Assembly (NCBI RefSeq): GCF_009865135.1
Contig: NZ_WWGH01000001.1
Span: forward strand, 3,348,001-3,412,000
Direction of reading: 5' to 3'
Source: Streptomyces sp. SID8374
Lineage (GTDB): Bacteria; Actinomycetota; Actinomycetes; Streptomycetales; Streptomycetaceae
DNA: 64,000 nt
Shown: piece by piece, positions 1-9,660 of the stretch
Layout of the letters: the number at the start of each line of letters is the position of its first letter
Numbering within the stretch: position 1 is the stretch's first letter
The notes under the pieces: model-generated
Told to the model about the DNA's origin: nothing
What the model saw: the letters and a program-made list of their open reading frames with translations, nothing else
Databases searched by the model: none
Program-made: the position numbers and the translations under genes

Positions 1-3000
1 GGTCCCCCGCGCCCCTCCGGAGGGCGCCGCCCCTCCACCGTGCCCGGCGTCGCCCGGCGTCTCGGCCAGGAGGGTGCCGTGCAAGGCCGCGTCGAGAAGA
101 GCCGGGTGGAGGTCGAAACGCTCCGCGTCGGCGTGCGCGGACTCCGGGAGCGCCACCTCGGCGTACGTCTCGTCGCCCCGGCGCCAGGCGGCCGTGAGGC
201 CCTGGAAGGCCGGCCCGTAGTCGTAACCGAGAGCGAGCAGCCGGTCGTACGCACCGTCGAGTGCGACGGGTACGGCGCCCTCCGGCGGCCAGACCGCCGT
301 GTCGGCCGAGGCCTCGGCCGACGTCGGCGCCCCCGGGACGACCACGCCCTCGGCGTGCAGGGTCCAGGGCGCCCCGTCGCCGGTGGCCTCGGACCGGGCA
401 TACACGGCTACGCTCCGCGCCCCGGCGCCGTCCTCGGTGCCGATCCGGACGCGCAGGCGCACCCCGCCGTGCGGAGGGAGCACCAGCGGTGCGCGCAGGG
501 TGAGTTCATCGAGTACGTCACAGCCGAACTCACCGCCCGCGCGCAGGGCCAGCTCCACAAGACCGGCGCCGGGGAAGAGGACGGTCTCCCCCATCCGGTG
601 GTCGCCGAGCCAGGGTTGGGCCTCGACGGACAGCCGCCCGGTCAGCACCAGCCCACCGGTGTCCGGAAGCGTCACGGACGCGCCGAGCAGGGGGTGATCA
701 GCCGTGTCGAGACCGAGCGCCTCGGGGCCCGCTCCGGCGCGCTCGGGGAGCAGCCAGTAGCGCTGGTGCTGGAAGGCGTACGTCGGCAGATCGACCCGCC
801 GGGCGCCGGTGCCCGTGTAGTACGCGGCCCAGTCGACCCGTACACCGCTGACGTGCAGCCGGGCGAGCGCCGCCACCGCTGTTGCGACCTCGGCCCGTCC
901 CTTGCGGACCAGCGGCACCAGCACCGCCGACTCGGACGCCACGGACTGCTGTGCCATCCCGCTCAGTACGCCGTCCGGGCCGATCTCGACGTACGAGAGA
1001 ACGCCGCGAGCTTCGAGGTAGCTGACGCAGTCCGCGAACCGCACCGCCTCCCGTACGTGCCGCACCCAGTACGCCGCTGTCGCCACGTCCGGCGACACCT
1101 CACCCGACACACCCGACACCAACGGAATCCTCGGGGCGCTGAACGACAGACCCGAGACGACCTCCTCGAACTCCGCAAGCATCGGCTCCATCAACGGCGA
1201 ATGGAACGCATGGGAGACCCGCAGACGCGACGACTTCCGCCCCTGCGCAGTGAACGCATCCGCGACCTTCGCCACTACATCCTCAGCACCCGAAATCACC
1301 ACGGAGCGCGGCCCGTTCACGGCGGCGATGCTCACCGACTCCGACGACAGCAGCGGTACGACCTCCGCCTCCGACGCCTCCAGAGCCACCATCGCGCCAC
1401 CCTCCGGCAACGCCTCCATCAACCGACCCCGAGCGACGATCAGTTGAGCGGCATCAGAGAGGGACAGAACACCTGCCACGTGGGCGGCGGCGATCTCCCC
1501 CACCGAGTGCCCGGCCAGGAAGTCCGGCCGTACGCCCCACGACTCCACCAGCCGGAACAGCGCCACCTCCACCGCGAACAACGCCGGCTGCGCCACCCCC
1601 GTACGGTTCAACGCCCCCTCATCCACACCCCAGATGACATCCCGCAGAGAGCGGCCCAAGTGGACGTCCACCTCGGCGAGCACCGCATCGAACGCCTCCG
1701 CGAACACCGGGAACGCCCCGTACAACTCACGGCCCATCCCGACCCGCTGCGCACCCTGACCCGTAAACAGAAACGCCGTCTCACCGGCCGAACGGCCCAC
1801 ACCTCGCACCGCGTTCGCCGCTACTCCGCCGTCTGCCAGCGCACGCAGCCCCGCCACCAGCGCCGTACGGTCCCCCGCCGTCACCACCGCACGGTGCTCC
1901 AACAGGGCACGCGACACCACGGACGAGAACCCCACATCCAGCAGCGAGACGTCCGCGTCCTCCTCCACCGACGCCAACAGCCGCTCCGCCTGCGCCGACA
2001 GCGCGACGTCACTGCGCGCCGACAGCACCACCGGCACCACCGGCAGATCCGCCACCGGCTCAGCCAGCTCAGCCGGTTCCGGCGCCTGCTCCACAATCAC
2101 GTGCGCGTTCGTCCCGCTCAGACCGAACGACGACACCCCCACCCGACGAGGACGACCACGCTCCGGCCACACGCGGGCCTCCGTCAGCAACGCGACCGCA
2201 CCCGCAGCCCAGTCCACCTGCGGCGTCGGCTCATCCACATGCAGCGTCCTCGGCATCACACCGTGCCGGATCGCCTCCACCGCCTTGATCACACCGCCAA
2301 CACCCGCAGCAGCCTGCGTATGCGCCAAGTTCGACTTCAGCGACCCCAGCCACACCGGATCACCCTCCGGACGCCCCTGCCCATACGTCGCCAACACCGC
2401 CTGCGCCTCGATCGGATCACCCAGACGCGTCCCCGTACCGTGCGCCTCCACCATGTCGACATCCGTGGCGGTCAGCCCGGCGCTCTCCAACGCCGCACGA
2501 ATGACGCGCTGTTGCGACGGGCCGTTCGGTGCCGTCAGGCTGCTGGAGGCGCCGTCCTGGTTGACCGCACTGCCTCGCACCACCGCGAGGACCGGGTGGC
2601 CGTTCTTCCGGGCGTCCGACAGGCGCTCCACCAGCAGGACCCCGACACCCTCCGAGCAGCCCGTACCGTCCGCCTCCGCCGCGAACGACTTGCACCGGCC
2701 GTCCGCCGCCATCCCCCGCTGGTGGCTGAAGTAGAGGAACATGTCCGGTTCCGTCATCACCGTCACACCGCCGACCAGCGCCAGCGAGCACTCGTCCGAC
2801 CGGAGTGCCTGGCCGGCGAGGTGCAGGGCGACCAGCGACGACGAGCACGCGGTGTCGACCGTCAGGGACGGGCCTTCGAGGCCCAGGGTGTAGGACACCC
2901 GGCCCGAGACGAGGCTGCCGCCCGTAGTGGCCGCGGCCTCCGTGCCCAGGCCGTAGTCGTGGTACATGAGGCCGGCGAAGACGCCCGTACGGCTGCCACG

Positions 3001-3438
3001 CAGCGACAACGGATCGATCCCCGCCCGCTCCACCGCCTCCCACGACACCTCAAGGAACAACCGCTGCTGAGGATCCATCCCCAACGCCTCACGCGGCGAA
3101 ATACCGAACAGCTCAGGATCGAAATCGCCCGCGTCGTACAGAAAACCGCCCTCACGCGTCACCGAACGATCAGGACGCCCACCCACCGGGTCATACAACC
3201 CCTCGACATCCCACCCACGATCCACCGGAAACCCCGACACACCATCCCGGCCCCCAGCCACCAACTCCCACAGACCCTCCGCCGACCGCACCCCACCCGG
3301 ATAACGGCACGCCATCCCCACGATCGCCAACGGCTCGTTGTCCGCCTTGCGTTCTGCCGCGGCAAGCCTCTTGCGCAGCTCACGCAGATCGGTGGTGGCT
3401 CGGCGTAGATATTCGAGAAGCTTTTCCTCGTTGCTCAC
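1..3438 (-). CDS. Type I PKS, module 6 (docking-KS-AT-DH..., 3' end outside window)
   Basis: Third PKS of the line, cut by the left edge after 1146 codons. The GTG start at 3438 follows a GGAGGG box. Residues 1-35 form a charged coiled docking helix ([20 protein letters not shown]) that suits the DELFDLLD tail of the PKS ending at 11012. The KS begins near residue 36, with TACSSSL, EAHGTGT and KSNLAH (A in place of the usual G of KSNxGH). The AT has GHSVGE (Ser about 645) and HAFH, the malonyl-CoA signature. The DH starts near residue 920; its active-site segment reads [11 protein letters not shown] (His about 947), so the HxxxGxxxxP glycine is shifted by one place. KR and ACP lie beyond the edge. 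Its KS amino-terminal half is almost identical to that of the 11012-16315 gene. Confidence 0.95.
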   Translation of the reverse strand, partial: MSNEEKLLEYLRRATTDLRELRKRLAAAERKADNEPLAIVGMACRYPGGVRSAEGLWELVAGGRDGVSGFPVDRGWDVEGLYDPVGGRPDRSVTREGGFLYDAGDFDPELFGISPREALGMDPQQRLFLEVSWEAVERAGIDPLSLRGSRTGVFAGLMYHDYGLGTEAAATTGGSLVSGRVSYTLGLEGPSLTVDTACSSSLVALHLAGQALRSDECSLALVGGVTVMTEPDMFLYFSHQRGMAADGRCKSFAAEADGTGCSEGVGVLLVERLSDARKNGHPVLAVVRGSAVNQDGASSSLTAPNGPSQQRVIRAALESAGLTATDVDMVEAHGTGTRLGDPIEAQAVLATYGQGRPEGDPVWLGSLKSNLAHTQAAAGVGGVIKAVEAIRHGVMPRTLHVDEPTPQVDWAAGAVALLTEARVWPERGRPRRVGVSSFGLSGTNAHVIVEQAPEPAELAEPVADLPVVPVVLSARSDVALSAQAERLLASVEEDADVSLLDVGFSSVVSRALLEHRAVVTAGDRTALVAGLRALADGGVAANAVRGVGRSAGETAFLFTGQGAQRVGMGRELYGAFPVFAEAFDAVLAEVDVHLGRSLRDVIWGVDEGALNRTGVAQPALFAVEVALFRLVESWGVRPDFLAGHSVGEIAAAHVAGVLSLSDAAQLIVARGRLMEALPEGGAMVALEASEAEVVPLLSSESVSIAAVNGPRSVVISGAEDVVAKVADAFTAQGRKSSRLRVSHAFHSPLMEPMLAEFEEVVSGLSFSAPRIPLVSGVSGEVSPDVATAAYWVRHVREAVRFADCVSYLEARGVLSYVEIGPDGVLSGMAQQSVASESAVLVPLVRKGRAEVATAVAALARLHVSGVRVDWAAYYTGTGARRVDLPTYAFQHQRYWLLPERAGAGPEALGLDTADHPLLGASVTLPDTGGLVLTGRLSVEAQPWLGDHRMGETVLFPGAGLVELALRAGGEFGCDVLDELTLRAPLVLPPHGGVRLRVRIGTEDGAGARSVAVYARSEATGDGAPWTLHAEGVVVPGAPTSAEASADTAVWPPEGAVPVALDGAYDRLLALGYDYGPAFQGLTAAWRRGDETYAEVALPESAHADAERFDLHPALLDAALHGTLLAETPGDAGHGGGAAPSGGARGT

Positions 3439-3753
3439 CGAGCACACCCTCCTGAAGTCGCGATGTCACAGCGGGCCGCGGGTCGCGGAAGAGCCGGAAA
3501 GGGCCGCGTTCCGAAATCCCGGAAGAAAGACCCGGACAGCTGGGAAAACTACGGCCGTCGCGGCTTGTCTGCCCACCCCTGAGTCGGCCGGGGGACCCCG
3601 CAAAACCGGCTCGTCCCCACCCCAGCCCACCCCAGCCCCGGTGGCCGCCACGGACCGGGGCCGGGGACGGGCCGGACCCGGGTGCCTCGCCGGTCAACGG
3701 CTTTGACCTGGGCGTACGTTCACGGGCCCGGCGGGGGTGGGCCGCTTCGGCGT

Positions 3754-3790
3754 CCCTTAGGGGGCCGCCACCCCAGGCGATAGGGGTACT
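3754..3790 (+). promoter_or_regulatory. Paired TAGGGG motifs upstream of the starter ACP gene
   Basis: The 425-bp gap between the divergent PKS and ACP genes holds no gene. It contains CCCTTAGGGG at about 3754 and GATAGGGGTACT at about 3779, 23 bp apart. Both are read on the coding strand of the ACP gene, 77-100 bp before its start. The same core occurs in other promoters of the cluster. Operator function is inferred from recurrence only. Confidence 0.45.
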
Positions 3791-3863
3791 GGCCAAGGGC
3801 GTTGTCCACTAGCGTCGGCGGCCGGAAAAGGACAGCGGCGTACGCATCGAAACCGGAGTCATC

Positions 3864-4100
3864 ATGTGGGATGAGCAGTTCGAGGTTCTTCTGCGGAAGC
3901 AGCTTTCCTTTCTGCCCCCGGACGAGAAGATCCAGGGCGACATGGAACTGCGTGATTACGGCCTGGATTCACTCGGCACGATCGAGTTGCTCTCCGGTCT
4001 CGAAACCGCCTATGACGTCCGTTTCCGGGACGAGGCCCTGACGCTGGAGACCTTCCGGACGCCGGACGTCCTCTGGAAGACCGTGCAGAGCCTCCGCTGA
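3864..4100 (+). CDS. Discrete acyl carrier protein for the amino-acid starter (VinL-like)
   Basis: A 78-aa free-standing ACP. The phosphopantetheine site is GLDSL with Ser36, followed by the usual helix (GTIELLSGLETAYDV). Length and position fit the discrete ACPs of macrolactam clusters, on which 3-methylaspartate is loaded, decarboxylated and aminoacylated before transfer to the PKS. It begins a plus-strand group with a transposase-like gene and an aminoacyl ligase. The matching ligase, decarboxylase and mutase genes lie about 35 kb away on the other side of the PKS genes. That it is the starter carrier is inferred from the gene set; the ACP fold itself is clear. Confidence 0.85.
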   Translation: MWDEQFEVLLRKQLSFLPPDEKIQGDMELRDYGLDSLGTIELLSGLETAYDVRFRDEALTLETFRTPDVLWKTVQSLR

Positions 4101-4147
4101 GGTCGACGGGCACCGGACACGGGGACGGGACGGGGGCGGGACGGGCG

Positions 4148-5215
4148 ATGAACTCCACGTCGGTGTTGCGGCTCCGCGCGGGCGACCACGCCCGGCTGGA
4201 GGCGCTGACCCGGATGTCCACCGCGCCCGCCGCGCTGGTGCGGCGCGCACGGATCATCCTGCTCGCCGCCGGGGGCGTCTCGAACACCGAGGCCGCCGCC
4301 CGGCTCGGCGTGTCCCGGCAGACCGTGATCAAGTGGCGCACCCGGTACGCCGACGACGGCCTGGAGGCGCTGGGCGATCTGCCGCGGCCCGGCAGGCCCG
4401 GTGTGGTCGACGAGGTCGCCGTCCTGGTCGCCACCCTCGCCGACGGCGGACGGCCGCCCGCACGGCTGGCGGCCCCCCGCTGGTCCTCCCGGCTGCTCGG
4501 CGCCGAGCTGGGGCTCGCGCACTCCACCGTCGCCAAGGTGTGGCGCAAGTGGGGTGTGCGGCCGCACCTGCCGGACGCGTACCGCTTCCCCACCGTGCCC
4601 CGGCTGCCGCCGGGCGTCCACGGCGTGGTCGGCGTACTCCTCGCTCCGCCGTGGAACACGGTGGTCGTCAGGACGGGTGGGCAGACGCTCCACGGCCCGG
4701 ACGACCTCACGTTCCCGCACGGTGACGACGGGGTGCGCAGCGGGTACGCCGGCGGGTCCATGACGGGCCGCACACCGGCCGGGGCGATGCCCTCGCTCCG
4801 CACGCCCGGGGCTGCCGCCTTGGCCCGCATGCCCGGAGGCGCCTCCTCTGCCCATGTGGCCCGGGCGGCGCCCTCAGCCCACGCGGCCGGGGCTTCGTCC
4901 CCGGCCCCCACGCCGTTCCTGGCCTTCCTGGACCGCACGGTCAGGCTGCATCCCCACCCTCGGCTGTCCGTCGTCGTCGACAGCAGGGCGGCGGCGCGCT
5001 CCCCCGAGGTCCGTGCCTGGCTGGCGGCCAACCCCCGGGTCAGCCTCCACCTCAACCCCGCGTTCTGCCGGTGGTCGACGCTGGCCGACGTCCTCCTGGG
5101 CATCAGCGGCCGGCAGAGGCTCCCGCACACCCCCTACGACTCCCAGGACCCCTACGACTTCGCGGCACCCGCACATCGCGCCCGCGGGCCGCGTCCGGCC
5201 GCCGCCGTCTTCTGA
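4148..5215 (+). CDS. IS630-type transposase derivative, probably catalytically dead
   Basis: A 355-aa protein whose first 130 residues are the helix-turn-helix region of IS630-family transposases (SNTEAAARLGVSRQTVIKWR, then a second winged helix with STVAKVWRKWGVRPH). The later part still aligns with an IS630 DDE core: VVGVLLAPPWNTVVV, then VVVDSRAAARSPEVRAWLAANPRV. However, the usual VDEKSQ strand that holds the first Asp reads VRTGGQT, and the terminal WLNxVE is WSTLADV. A 60-residue Ala/Pro-rich insert splits the core. The frame is intact and sits tightly (47 bp) behind the ACP gene. It may be a decayed insertion or a domesticated DNA-binding protein. No terminal inverted repeats were recognised. 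Confidence 0.7.
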   Translation: MNSTSVLRLRAGDHARLEALTRMSTAPAALVRRARIILLAAGGVSNTEAAARLGVSRQTVIKWRTRYADDGLEALGDLPRPGRPGVVDEVAVLVATLADGGRPPARLAAPRWSSRLLGAELGLAHSTVAKVWRKWGVRPHLPDAYRFPTVPRLPPGVHGVVGVLLAPPWNTVVVRTGGQTLHGPDDLTFPHGDDGVRSGYAGGSMTGRTPAGAMPSLRTPGAAALARMPGGASSAHVARAAPSAHAAGASSPAPTPFLAFLDRTVRLHPHPRLSVVVDSRAAARSPEVRAWLAANPRVSLHLNPAFCRWSTLADVLLGISGRQRLPHTPYDSQDPYDFAAPAHRARGPRPAAAVF

Positions 5216-5317
5216 GCCGTTCCCGCACGGACCCGTCCCGGGGACGGACACCGCCCACGGGGCGCGGACCCCGCGCCCTCACCCGTCCCTCCTCCACTAC
5301 CTCCCCGGGGCTCCACC

Positions 5318-6931
5318 ATGGATCAGACGTCGTCATCGCACGCCCTCCACCACCGGTTCCTGCGCGGCCTCGCCCGCTCGCCGTACGGCACCGCCGTCAG
5401 CGCGGCCGGGACCACGCTCACCTACCGGGAACTCCACGACCGCGCGCTGACCTGGGCGGGTTCGCTGCTCGCCCGGCTTCCGGCACCGCCCAGGGCCGTC
5501 GGTGTGCTGGTGGGCAAGGGCGTCGAGGCGTACACCGGCATCCTCGCCTGCCTCTACACCGGGGTGACGATGGTGCCGTTGCAGCCCGGCTTCCCGGCCC
5601 TCAGGACCCGGCAGATGATCGAGGCGGCCGGGGTGGAGGCCCTGATCGTGGACACCGCGTCGGCCCCGGCGCTGGAGCGGCTGCGGGCGGAGGGGGTCGA
5701 CCTGCCCGTGCTGATGCCCGGGGCCCCCGGGACCGGCGGCGGGCCGATCGCACCGGGCATCACGCCGGACGCGGCGCCGGACATCACGCCGGGCACCGCA
5801 CCGGGCATCACGCCGGACGCGGCCTCGCGGCTGGCGGAGCCCCGGCCCGTCGCCGCCGACGACGTCGCGTACGTCCTGTTCACGTCCGGGTCGACGGGCC
5901 GCCCGAAGGGGGTGCCCGTCACCCACGCGAACACCGCGCACTACTTCGGACTGCTGGACGCCCGCTACGACTTCGGGCCGGATGACGTCTTCTCGCAGAA
6001 CTTCGACCTCAACTTCGACTGCGCCATGTTCGACCTGTTCTGCGCCTGGGGTGCGGGCGGGACGCTGCTCGCGGTGACACCGGACGCCTATCTCGGCCTG
6101 CCCGCCTTCGTCGCGGAGCACGGCGTCACCGTGTGGTTCTCCACGCCCAGCGCGATCGCGCTGGTGCGGCGTACGGGCGGGCTGGCGGCCGGTTCGATGC
6201 CCTCGCTGCGCTGGAGCTTCTTCGCGGGCGAGGCGGTCACCTGCCAGGACGCCGAGGAGTGGCAGGCGGCGGCGCCCGGGTCGGCGGTGGAGAACCTGTA
6301 CGGGCCGACCGAGCTGACCATCACCATCACCCGCCACCGCTGGTCGCCCGAGCACTCGCCGCGCATCGCCGTGGCCGGGGTGATGCCGATCGGCGAGGTG
6401 CACGCGGGCCACGCCTGGCTGCTGCTCGGCGCCGACGGTACGCCGGACGGGAAGGAGGGCGAACTGTGCGTGGCGGGACCGCAGCTGACGGCCGGCTACC
6501 TGGATCCGGCGGACGACACCGGCAGGTTCCTGGACCGGGACGGCGAGCGCTTCTACCGGACGGGTGACCGGGTGCGCCGGGCCGAGGGCGGCGGCCTCCT
6601 CTATCTGGGCCGGATGGACCAGCAGGTGCAGGTCCGCGGCGTACGGGTCGAACTGGCCGAGGTGGACGAGGCGCTGCGCGGGTGCCCCGGCGTGCTGGAT
6701 GCCGTGGCCGTGGCCCTGCCGTCGGGCCAGACCGTCGAACTGGCCGCCTTCCACACCGGCCGGCCGGTGGCGCCCGTCGCCCTCGCCCGCGAGCTGAGCC
6801 GGACGCTTCCGCGCGCCGTGATTCCCCAACACCTCTTCCACATAGGGGAGTTCCCCCTCAACTCCAACCGGAAGATCGACCGCGGAACGCTCGTCCGGTG
6901 GGCGGAGGAAAGGCTCGGAAGAGACCGCTGA
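5318..6931 (+). CDS. Amino acid adenylation enzyme / aminoacyl-ACP ligase (VinM-like)
   Basis: A 537-aa stand-alone ANL-superfamily adenylating enzyme with no carrier or condensation domain. Visible core motifs are A3 LFTSGSTGRPKG (about residue 187), A5 NLYGPTE, A7 YRTGD, A8 GRMDQQVQVRGVRVEL and the A10 lysine in NSNRKID. In vicenistatin-type pathways the equivalent enzyme adds an amino acid, L-alanine in the studied case, to the amino group of the beta-aminoacyl-ACP as a temporary cap. The amino acid used here cannot be read from the sequence with confidence. An odd low-complexity loop of ITPDAAP/ITPGTAP units (nucleotides about 5750-5830) precedes the A3 motif. Two adenylating enzymes in one cluster fit one for loading and one for capping. 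Confidence 0.8.
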   Translation: MDQTSSSHALHHRFLRGLARSPYGTAVSAAGTTLTYRELHDRALTWAGSLLARLPAPPRAVGVLVGKGVEAYTGILACLYTGVTMVPLQPGFPALRTRQMIEAAGVEALIVDTASAPALERLRAEGVDLPVLMPGAPGTGGGPIAPGITPDAAPDITPGTAPGITPDAASRLAEPRPVAADDVAYVLFTSGSTGRPKGVPVTHANTAHYFGLLDARYDFGPDDVFSQNFDLNFDCAMFDLFCAWGAGGTLLAVTPDAYLGLPAFVAEHGVTVWFSTPSAIALVRRTGGLAAGSMPSLRWSFFAGEAVTCQDAEEWQAAAPGSAVENLYGPTELTITITRHRWSPEHSPRIAVAGVMPIGEVHAGHAWLLLGADGTPDGKEGELCVAGPQLTAGYLDPADDTGRFLDRDGERFYRTGDRVRRAEGGGLLYLGRMDQQVQVRGVRVELAEVDEALRGCPGVLDAVAVALPSGQTVELAAFHTGRPVAPVALARELSRTLPRAVIPQHLFHIGEFPLNSNRKIDRGTLVRWAEERLGRDR

Positions 6932-6971
6932 GAGGGCACCGCCCTCTTCGACGAGTACGTGACACGCTTGT

Positions 6972-7005
6972 GCGTACTTGATACGCTCAGCGTGCCGCGT
7001 ACTCA
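6972..7005 (+). promoter_or_regulatory. Promoter and operator of the MFS exporter gene
   Basis: A candidate promoter has -35 TTGATA (6978-6983) and -10 TACTCA (7000-7005) with a 16-bp spacer. The inverted repeat GCGTA-CTTGA-TACGC (6972-6986) overlaps the -35 box, a typical place for a TetR-type repressor. It resembles the GTGCGT-ATC-ACGCAC repeat before the nearby tetR gene. Confidence 0.45.
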
Positions 7006-7039
7006 TCAGGTACGCCAGGAAAGGACATGGACTCTTGCC

Positions 7040-8680
7040 ATGACAGACATCAGGCCCAAGGCAGGTACCAAGGAGTGGCTCGGCCTTGTGGTGATCGTGC
7101 TGGTCACCCTGCTGATCGCCATCGACATCTCGGTACTGGGCTTCGCCATCACGCCGGTCAGTGAGGCGCTCAAGCCGAGTGCCACCCAACTGCTGTGGAT
7201 CATGGACATCTACAGCTTCGTCCTGGCCGGTGCCCTGATCACCATGGGGTGGATCGGCGACCGTTTCGGCCGGCGCAAACTGCTGATCATCGGTGCGCTG
7301 GTGTTCGGCGCCGCCTCGGCGCTCGCGGCCACCGCCGACAGCGCGGTGGTGCTCATCGGCGCGCGGGCGCTGCTCGGCCTCGGTGCGGCGACGCTGACGC
7401 CCACGTCGCTGGCCCTGATCCGCAACATGTTCCAGGACTCCGCCCAGCGCAAGACCGCCATCGCCGCCTGGGGCGGCACCCTCGCCACGGGCGCGGCGAT
7501 CGGCCCCGTGGTCGGCGGGCTGCTGCTCAACAACTTCTGGTGGGGCTCGGTCTTCGTCATCAACACCCCGGTGATGGTGCTGGTGCTGATCCTGGCGCCG
7601 ATCCTGCTGCCGGAGCGGCGCGACCTGAACCGCGGGAAGCTGGACGTGCTGGGCGCGGTCCTGTCCATCGTCGGCATCATGGCGTTCATCTACGGCCTCA
7701 AGGAACTGGTCGTGGACGGCTACAGCCAGAGCGCGGCCGTGTACGCGGCGGTGGGCGCGGTCCTGCTGATCGCGTTCGTGCAGCGGCAGCGGATGACGTC
7801 GCACCCGCTGATCGACGTGGCGCTGTTCCGCTACAGCGGCTTCGTGGGCGCGATCGTCACGAACCTGATGGTGATGTTCTCCTTCATGGGCATCAGCATC
7901 CTGACCAACCAGTACCTCCAGGTGGTCCTGGGGATGACCCCGTTCCGGGCGGCACTCTGGTCGATCTGCGTCATGCCGGGCATCGGCATCGCGGTCGCCC
8001 TGGTCGGCGCGTTCTCCCGCACGGTGAAGCCGGTGTACCTGGTCGGCGCGGGCATGCTGGTGATGGCGGCCGGTTTCGGAGTGATCAGCACCCTCACGGT
8101 GGAGTCCAACGTCGCCGTGCTGCTGGTGGGCGTGGGCCTGATGGCGGGCGGTATGACCGCCTCGAAGACCCTGACCGCCGAGATCGTGGTGACCTCGGCG
8201 CCCAAGGAGCAGGCCGGCGCGTCGACGGCGACGTCGGAGACGTTCACCGAGTTCGGCAGCGCCTTCGGGTTCGCCGTCATCGGCAGCATCGGCTCGGCGA
8301 TCTACCGGCACGACATGGCCGCCGCCTCGCTGCCCGGGCTCAGCGGCGACGCGCTGGAAGCGGTACGCAACACGATCGGCGGCGCGGCGACCGTGGCCGC
8401 GCGGCAGCCGGGACCGCTCGGCGCCCAGCTGATGGACACCAGCCGTGAGGCGTTCACCCACGGGCTCCAGGTCGCCGCGCTCTCCGGCGCGGCCGCCATG
8501 GTCGTGGTCGGCGTCCTCGTGGTCTTCCTGCTCCGCAACGTGCCGGTCGAGACCGAGAAGCCGATCGACCCGATGGAGCTCGGCGACTACGAGGCCACCC
8601 CCGACGGCACCGGCCCGCACAGCTCCCAGGAGGCCGAGGCCATGTCGGTCGCGGGCCGGGGAACGGGAGCCGCAGGCTGA
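7040..8680 (+). CDS. MFS drug-efflux transporter, DHA2 type with 14 TM segments
   Basis: A 546-aa polytopic membrane protein with about 14 hydrophobic segments. The motif between TM2 and TM3 is GWIGDRFGRRKLL, and the TM5 motif C region includes GPVVGGLL. This is the family of proton-coupled multidrug and antibiotic exporters common in biosynthetic clusters, so it probably exports the macrolactam. The ATG at 7040 is preferred over an in-frame GTG at 6959 because the protein then begins just before TM1 and the -35/-10 elements lie upstream. An AGGAAAGG box is about 15 nt upstream, a little far. The gene converges on a tetR gene and is separated from it by a strong hairpin. Confidence 0.9.
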   Translation: MTDIRPKAGTKEWLGLVVIVLVTLLIAIDISVLGFAITPVSEALKPSATQLLWIMDIYSFVLAGALITMGWIGDRFGRRKLLIIGALVFGAASALAATADSAVVLIGARALLGLGAATLTPTSLALIRNMFQDSAQRKTAIAAWGGTLATGAAIGPVVGGLLLNNFWWGSVFVINTPVMVLVLILAPILLPERRDLNRGKLDVLGAVLSIVGIMAFIYGLKELVVDGYSQSAAVYAAVGAVLLIAFVQRQRMTSHPLIDVALFRYSGFVGAIVTNLMVMFSFMGISILTNQYLQVVLGMTPFRAALWSICVMPGIGIAVALVGAFSRTVKPVYLVGAGMLVMAAGFGVISTLTVESNVAVLLVGVGLMAGGMTASKTLTAEIVVTSAPKEQAGASTATSETFTEFGSAFGFAVIGSIGSAIYRHDMAAASLPGLSGDALEAVRNTIGGAATVAARQPGPLGAQLMDTSREAFTHGLQVAALSGAAAMVVVGVLVVFLLRNVPVETEKPIDPMELGDYEATPDGTGPHSSQEAEAMSVAGRGTGAAG

Positions 8681-8705
8681 CCCGGCCGTGCCGGCCGGCA
8701 CACCC

Positions 8706-8758
8706 GAAGGGGGCTGGTCCCCCGCCCCGGAGCCCGGGGCGGGGGACCAGCCCCCTTC
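8706..8758. terminator. Bidirectional terminator hairpin, 25-bp perfect stem
   Basis: Arms 8706-8730 and 8734-8758 are perfect inverted repeats of 25 bases around a 3-nt loop (AGC). It lies between the convergent MFS and tetR genes, so it can stop transcription from both sides. Confidence 0.85.
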
Positions 8759-8790
8759 GTCCTGTCCACGGGCCCGCCGAGGACGGGCGA

Positions 8791-8870
8791 AATCCGGGGC
8801 CGACCACGGGAATCCGGGACCGACCCAAGGAATCCGTGGCCGGCCCAGGGAATCCGTGGCCGGCCCCGGG
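8791..8870. repeat. Four tandem 20-bp repeats before the tetR stop
   Basis: Four units of exactly 20 bp begin at 8791, 8811, 8831 and 8851. Each starts AATCCG and ends in a CC..GGG or AAGG stretch; the last two differ at one position. The array fills the space between the terminator and the stop codon of the tetR gene. Function unknown. Confidence 0.8.
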
Positions 8871-8875
8871 TCCGC

Positions 8876-9631
8876 TCAGGTGAGGGGCTTCTCGCCGTCG
8901 CGGATCCGGACCAGCACCTCGACCCCGTCCAGGACGCGCTGGAGGCCGAACGTGAAGTCGTCGTCGGGCTCCTCGAAGGCGCCCGCCTCGACCAGCTCGG
9001 CGATCGCGGGGAACGTCTCGGGGTCGGCGTACTTGGCCAGCGCACGGCCGTAGTGGGCCATGAGGTCGGCGTCGCTGATGCCCTGGTCGGACACGCCCAC
9101 GGACAGCTGCACGTTGTTGCGTACGTAGCCGATCATCAGCATCATCACGGCCAGCTTCTCGTCCGGCCGCAGGCTGGTGGCGGAGAGAGTGCCGAGCCCG
9201 CACTCCAGCCAGCTGAGCTGCCCCGGCTCCAGCGGGGGGCCGCTCACCGAGATCTGGAGCATCCACGGATGCCGCCGGAACACCTCCTGGAACGCGCGGG
9301 CCCAGCGTTCGAGCCCGGTGCGCCAGTCGGTGGTGTCGATGCGCGGCGGGGTGCCGTACGCCATGTCCAGCATCAGCTGCTGGAGTTCGTCCTTGCTGGT
9401 CACATGCCGGTAGAGCGACATGGTCGCGAAGTCGAGACGCTTGGCGACCCGCGCCATCGACAGGGCGGCCAGCCCGTCGGCGTCCACGCACTCGATCGCG
9501 GCCGTCACGATCCGCTCCACGGTCAGCCCGGTCCTGACGGTGCGCTGCTGGCGGCTGCGCAGGCTCCACAGCACCTCGATGCTGTGCGGCAGAGCGACAT
9601 CTCCCGTACCGGTGCCGTCGTCAGTCGTCAT
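8876..9631 (-). CDS. TetR/AcrR-family regulator, probably of the adjacent exporter
   Basis: A 251-aa regulator. After a 35-residue leader comes a TetR helix-turn-helix (LTVERIVTAAIECVDADG, then MARVAKRLDFATMSLYRHV), followed by a long helical ligand domain of the TetR_C type (GLERWARAFQEVFRRHPWML). The ATG at 9631 has GGTGAG about 10 nt upstream. It converges on the MFS gene, the usual layout of an exporter and its repressor. The inverted repeats near both starts share a GTGCGTA core, consistent with joint self-control and exporter control. The ligand may be the cluster product or an intermediate, but this is not shown by the sequence. Confidence 0.88.
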   Translation of the reverse strand: MTTDDGTGTGDVALPHSIEVLWSLRSRQQRTVRTGLTVERIVTAAIECVDADGLAALSMARVAKRLDFATMSLYRHVTSKDELQQLMLDMAYGTPPRIDTTDWRTGLERWARAFQEVFRRHPWMLQISVSGPPLEPGQLSWLECGLGTLSATSLRPDEKLAVMMLMIGYVRNNVQLSVGVSDQGISDADLMAHYGRALAKYADPETFPAIAELVEAGAFEEPDDDFTFGLQRVLDGVEVLVRIRDGEKPLT

Positions 9632-9660
9632 AAGGTGCTCACCTTCATGGATGCAGGGCC

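Noticed and set aside
4148..5215. Active insertion sequence
   Set aside because: Catalytic residues of the IS630 core are changed and no terminal inverted repeats or target duplication were recognised.
8791..8870. CRISPR array
   Set aside because: The units are directly adjacent without spacers, and no cas genes are present.
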